A stretch of 64,000 nucleotides of DNA from Xanthobacter autotrophicus (lineage in GTDB: Bacteria > Pseudomonadota > Alphaproteobacteria > Rhizobiales > Xanthobacteraceae): assembly GCF_005871085.1 (NCBI RefSeq), contig NZ_VAUP01000042.1:160650-224649 (forward strand). Direction: 5' to 3'. Below are positions 63,877 to 64,000 of this stretch, piece after piece; positions within the stretch are counted from its first letter, which is position 1; the number at the start of each line of letters is the position of its first letter. The notes beneath the pieces were generated by a model. The model ran no database searches. It saw only the letters and a program-made list of their open reading frames with translations, and was not told where the DNA came from. Both the position numbers and the translations under genes were made by a program.

Positions 63877-64000
63877 CACTACTTTGGCAGATTAACGGAT
63901 TGATAAGGCTGAGGTGTTGAGGTTTGCGCTCGGATTGGAGCGCAGGCCATGACGATCTGGGATGAGGCGCTGGGGGAGTTTCTGAAGCCGTTCGTCGCCC
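63877..64000 (+). mobile_element. Start of a second insertion sequence, IS701-like transposase
   Basis: From ATG 63949 a frame reads MTIWDEALGEFLKPFVA to the window edge, like the N-terminus of IS701-type transposases. The 70 bases before it are AT-richer and probably include the left end. The rest of the element is outside the window, so the assignment is tentative. Confidence 0.45.

Overview
The window is 64 kb of GC-rich DNA (about two thirds G+C, strongly G/C-ending codons) from what looks like an alphaproteobacterium, most likely a Hyphomicrobiales / Xanthobacteraceae-type soil or plant-associated organism. That placement is inferred from gene content and protein style; no rRNA or other marker gene is present. 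No tRNA, rRNA or CRISPR array was seen.

Layout. 0-3.6 kb: end of an O-acetylation locus (MBOAT acyltransferase and SGNH-fold partner) and three small proteins. 3.8-5.9 kb: a FIST-domain sensor protein with an aldo/keto reductase. 6.3-19.3 kb: an accessory block built around a secreted collagen-like protein. It holds a Crp/Fnr regulator of lower G+C, a two-domain glycosyltransferase whose C-terminal half resembles procollagen galactosyltransferases, a Tat-exported HExxH protein, a Sel1-repeat protein, a type I secretion membrane-fusion protein and ABC exporter, the Gly-X-Thr collagen-like protein (842 aa) and a small Cys-containing protein. 19.8-24.4 kb: TetR regulator, FAD monooxygenase, DUF485 protein, sodium:solute symporter and cupin, with repeated candidate operators around the promoter. 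24.8-29.9 kb: a giant pseudokinase / AAA ATPase / GAF / histidine kinase. 30-34.8 kb (minus): FdhF/YdeP-like molybdoenzyme with a cyanide-insensitive bd-type oxidase. 35-40.2 kb (minus): an aromatic-acid-type efflux operon (FUSC, DUF1656, HlyD), a second FAD monooxygenase and an SDR. 41.4-46.2 kb: oxidative-stress genes (esterase/perhydrolase, Dps, peroxiredoxin, DsbA-like) with a truncated Na+/H+ antiporter and an MFS exporter.

46.7-59.8 kb holds a second unusual locus: CHASE2, FecR-like and caspase-like proteins on the plus strand, facing a minus-strand set of a 173-aa exported protein, a second caspase-like protease, a CHAT-domain protease, an 804-aa helical-repeat protein and a trypsin-like protease. 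Nearly all carry export signals, so this looks like an extracytoplasmic protease network rather than a cytoplasmic suicide system.

59.8-63 kb encodes the DUF2157 / DUF4401 / GDYXXLXY membrane trio. The window ends in two insertion sequences: an IS5-family element with a -1 frameshift transposase and a long hairpin over its start codon, and the beginning of an IS701-like transposase.

The two regions most worth attention are the collagen-like glycoprotein export locus and the exported caspase/CHAT/trypsin locus.
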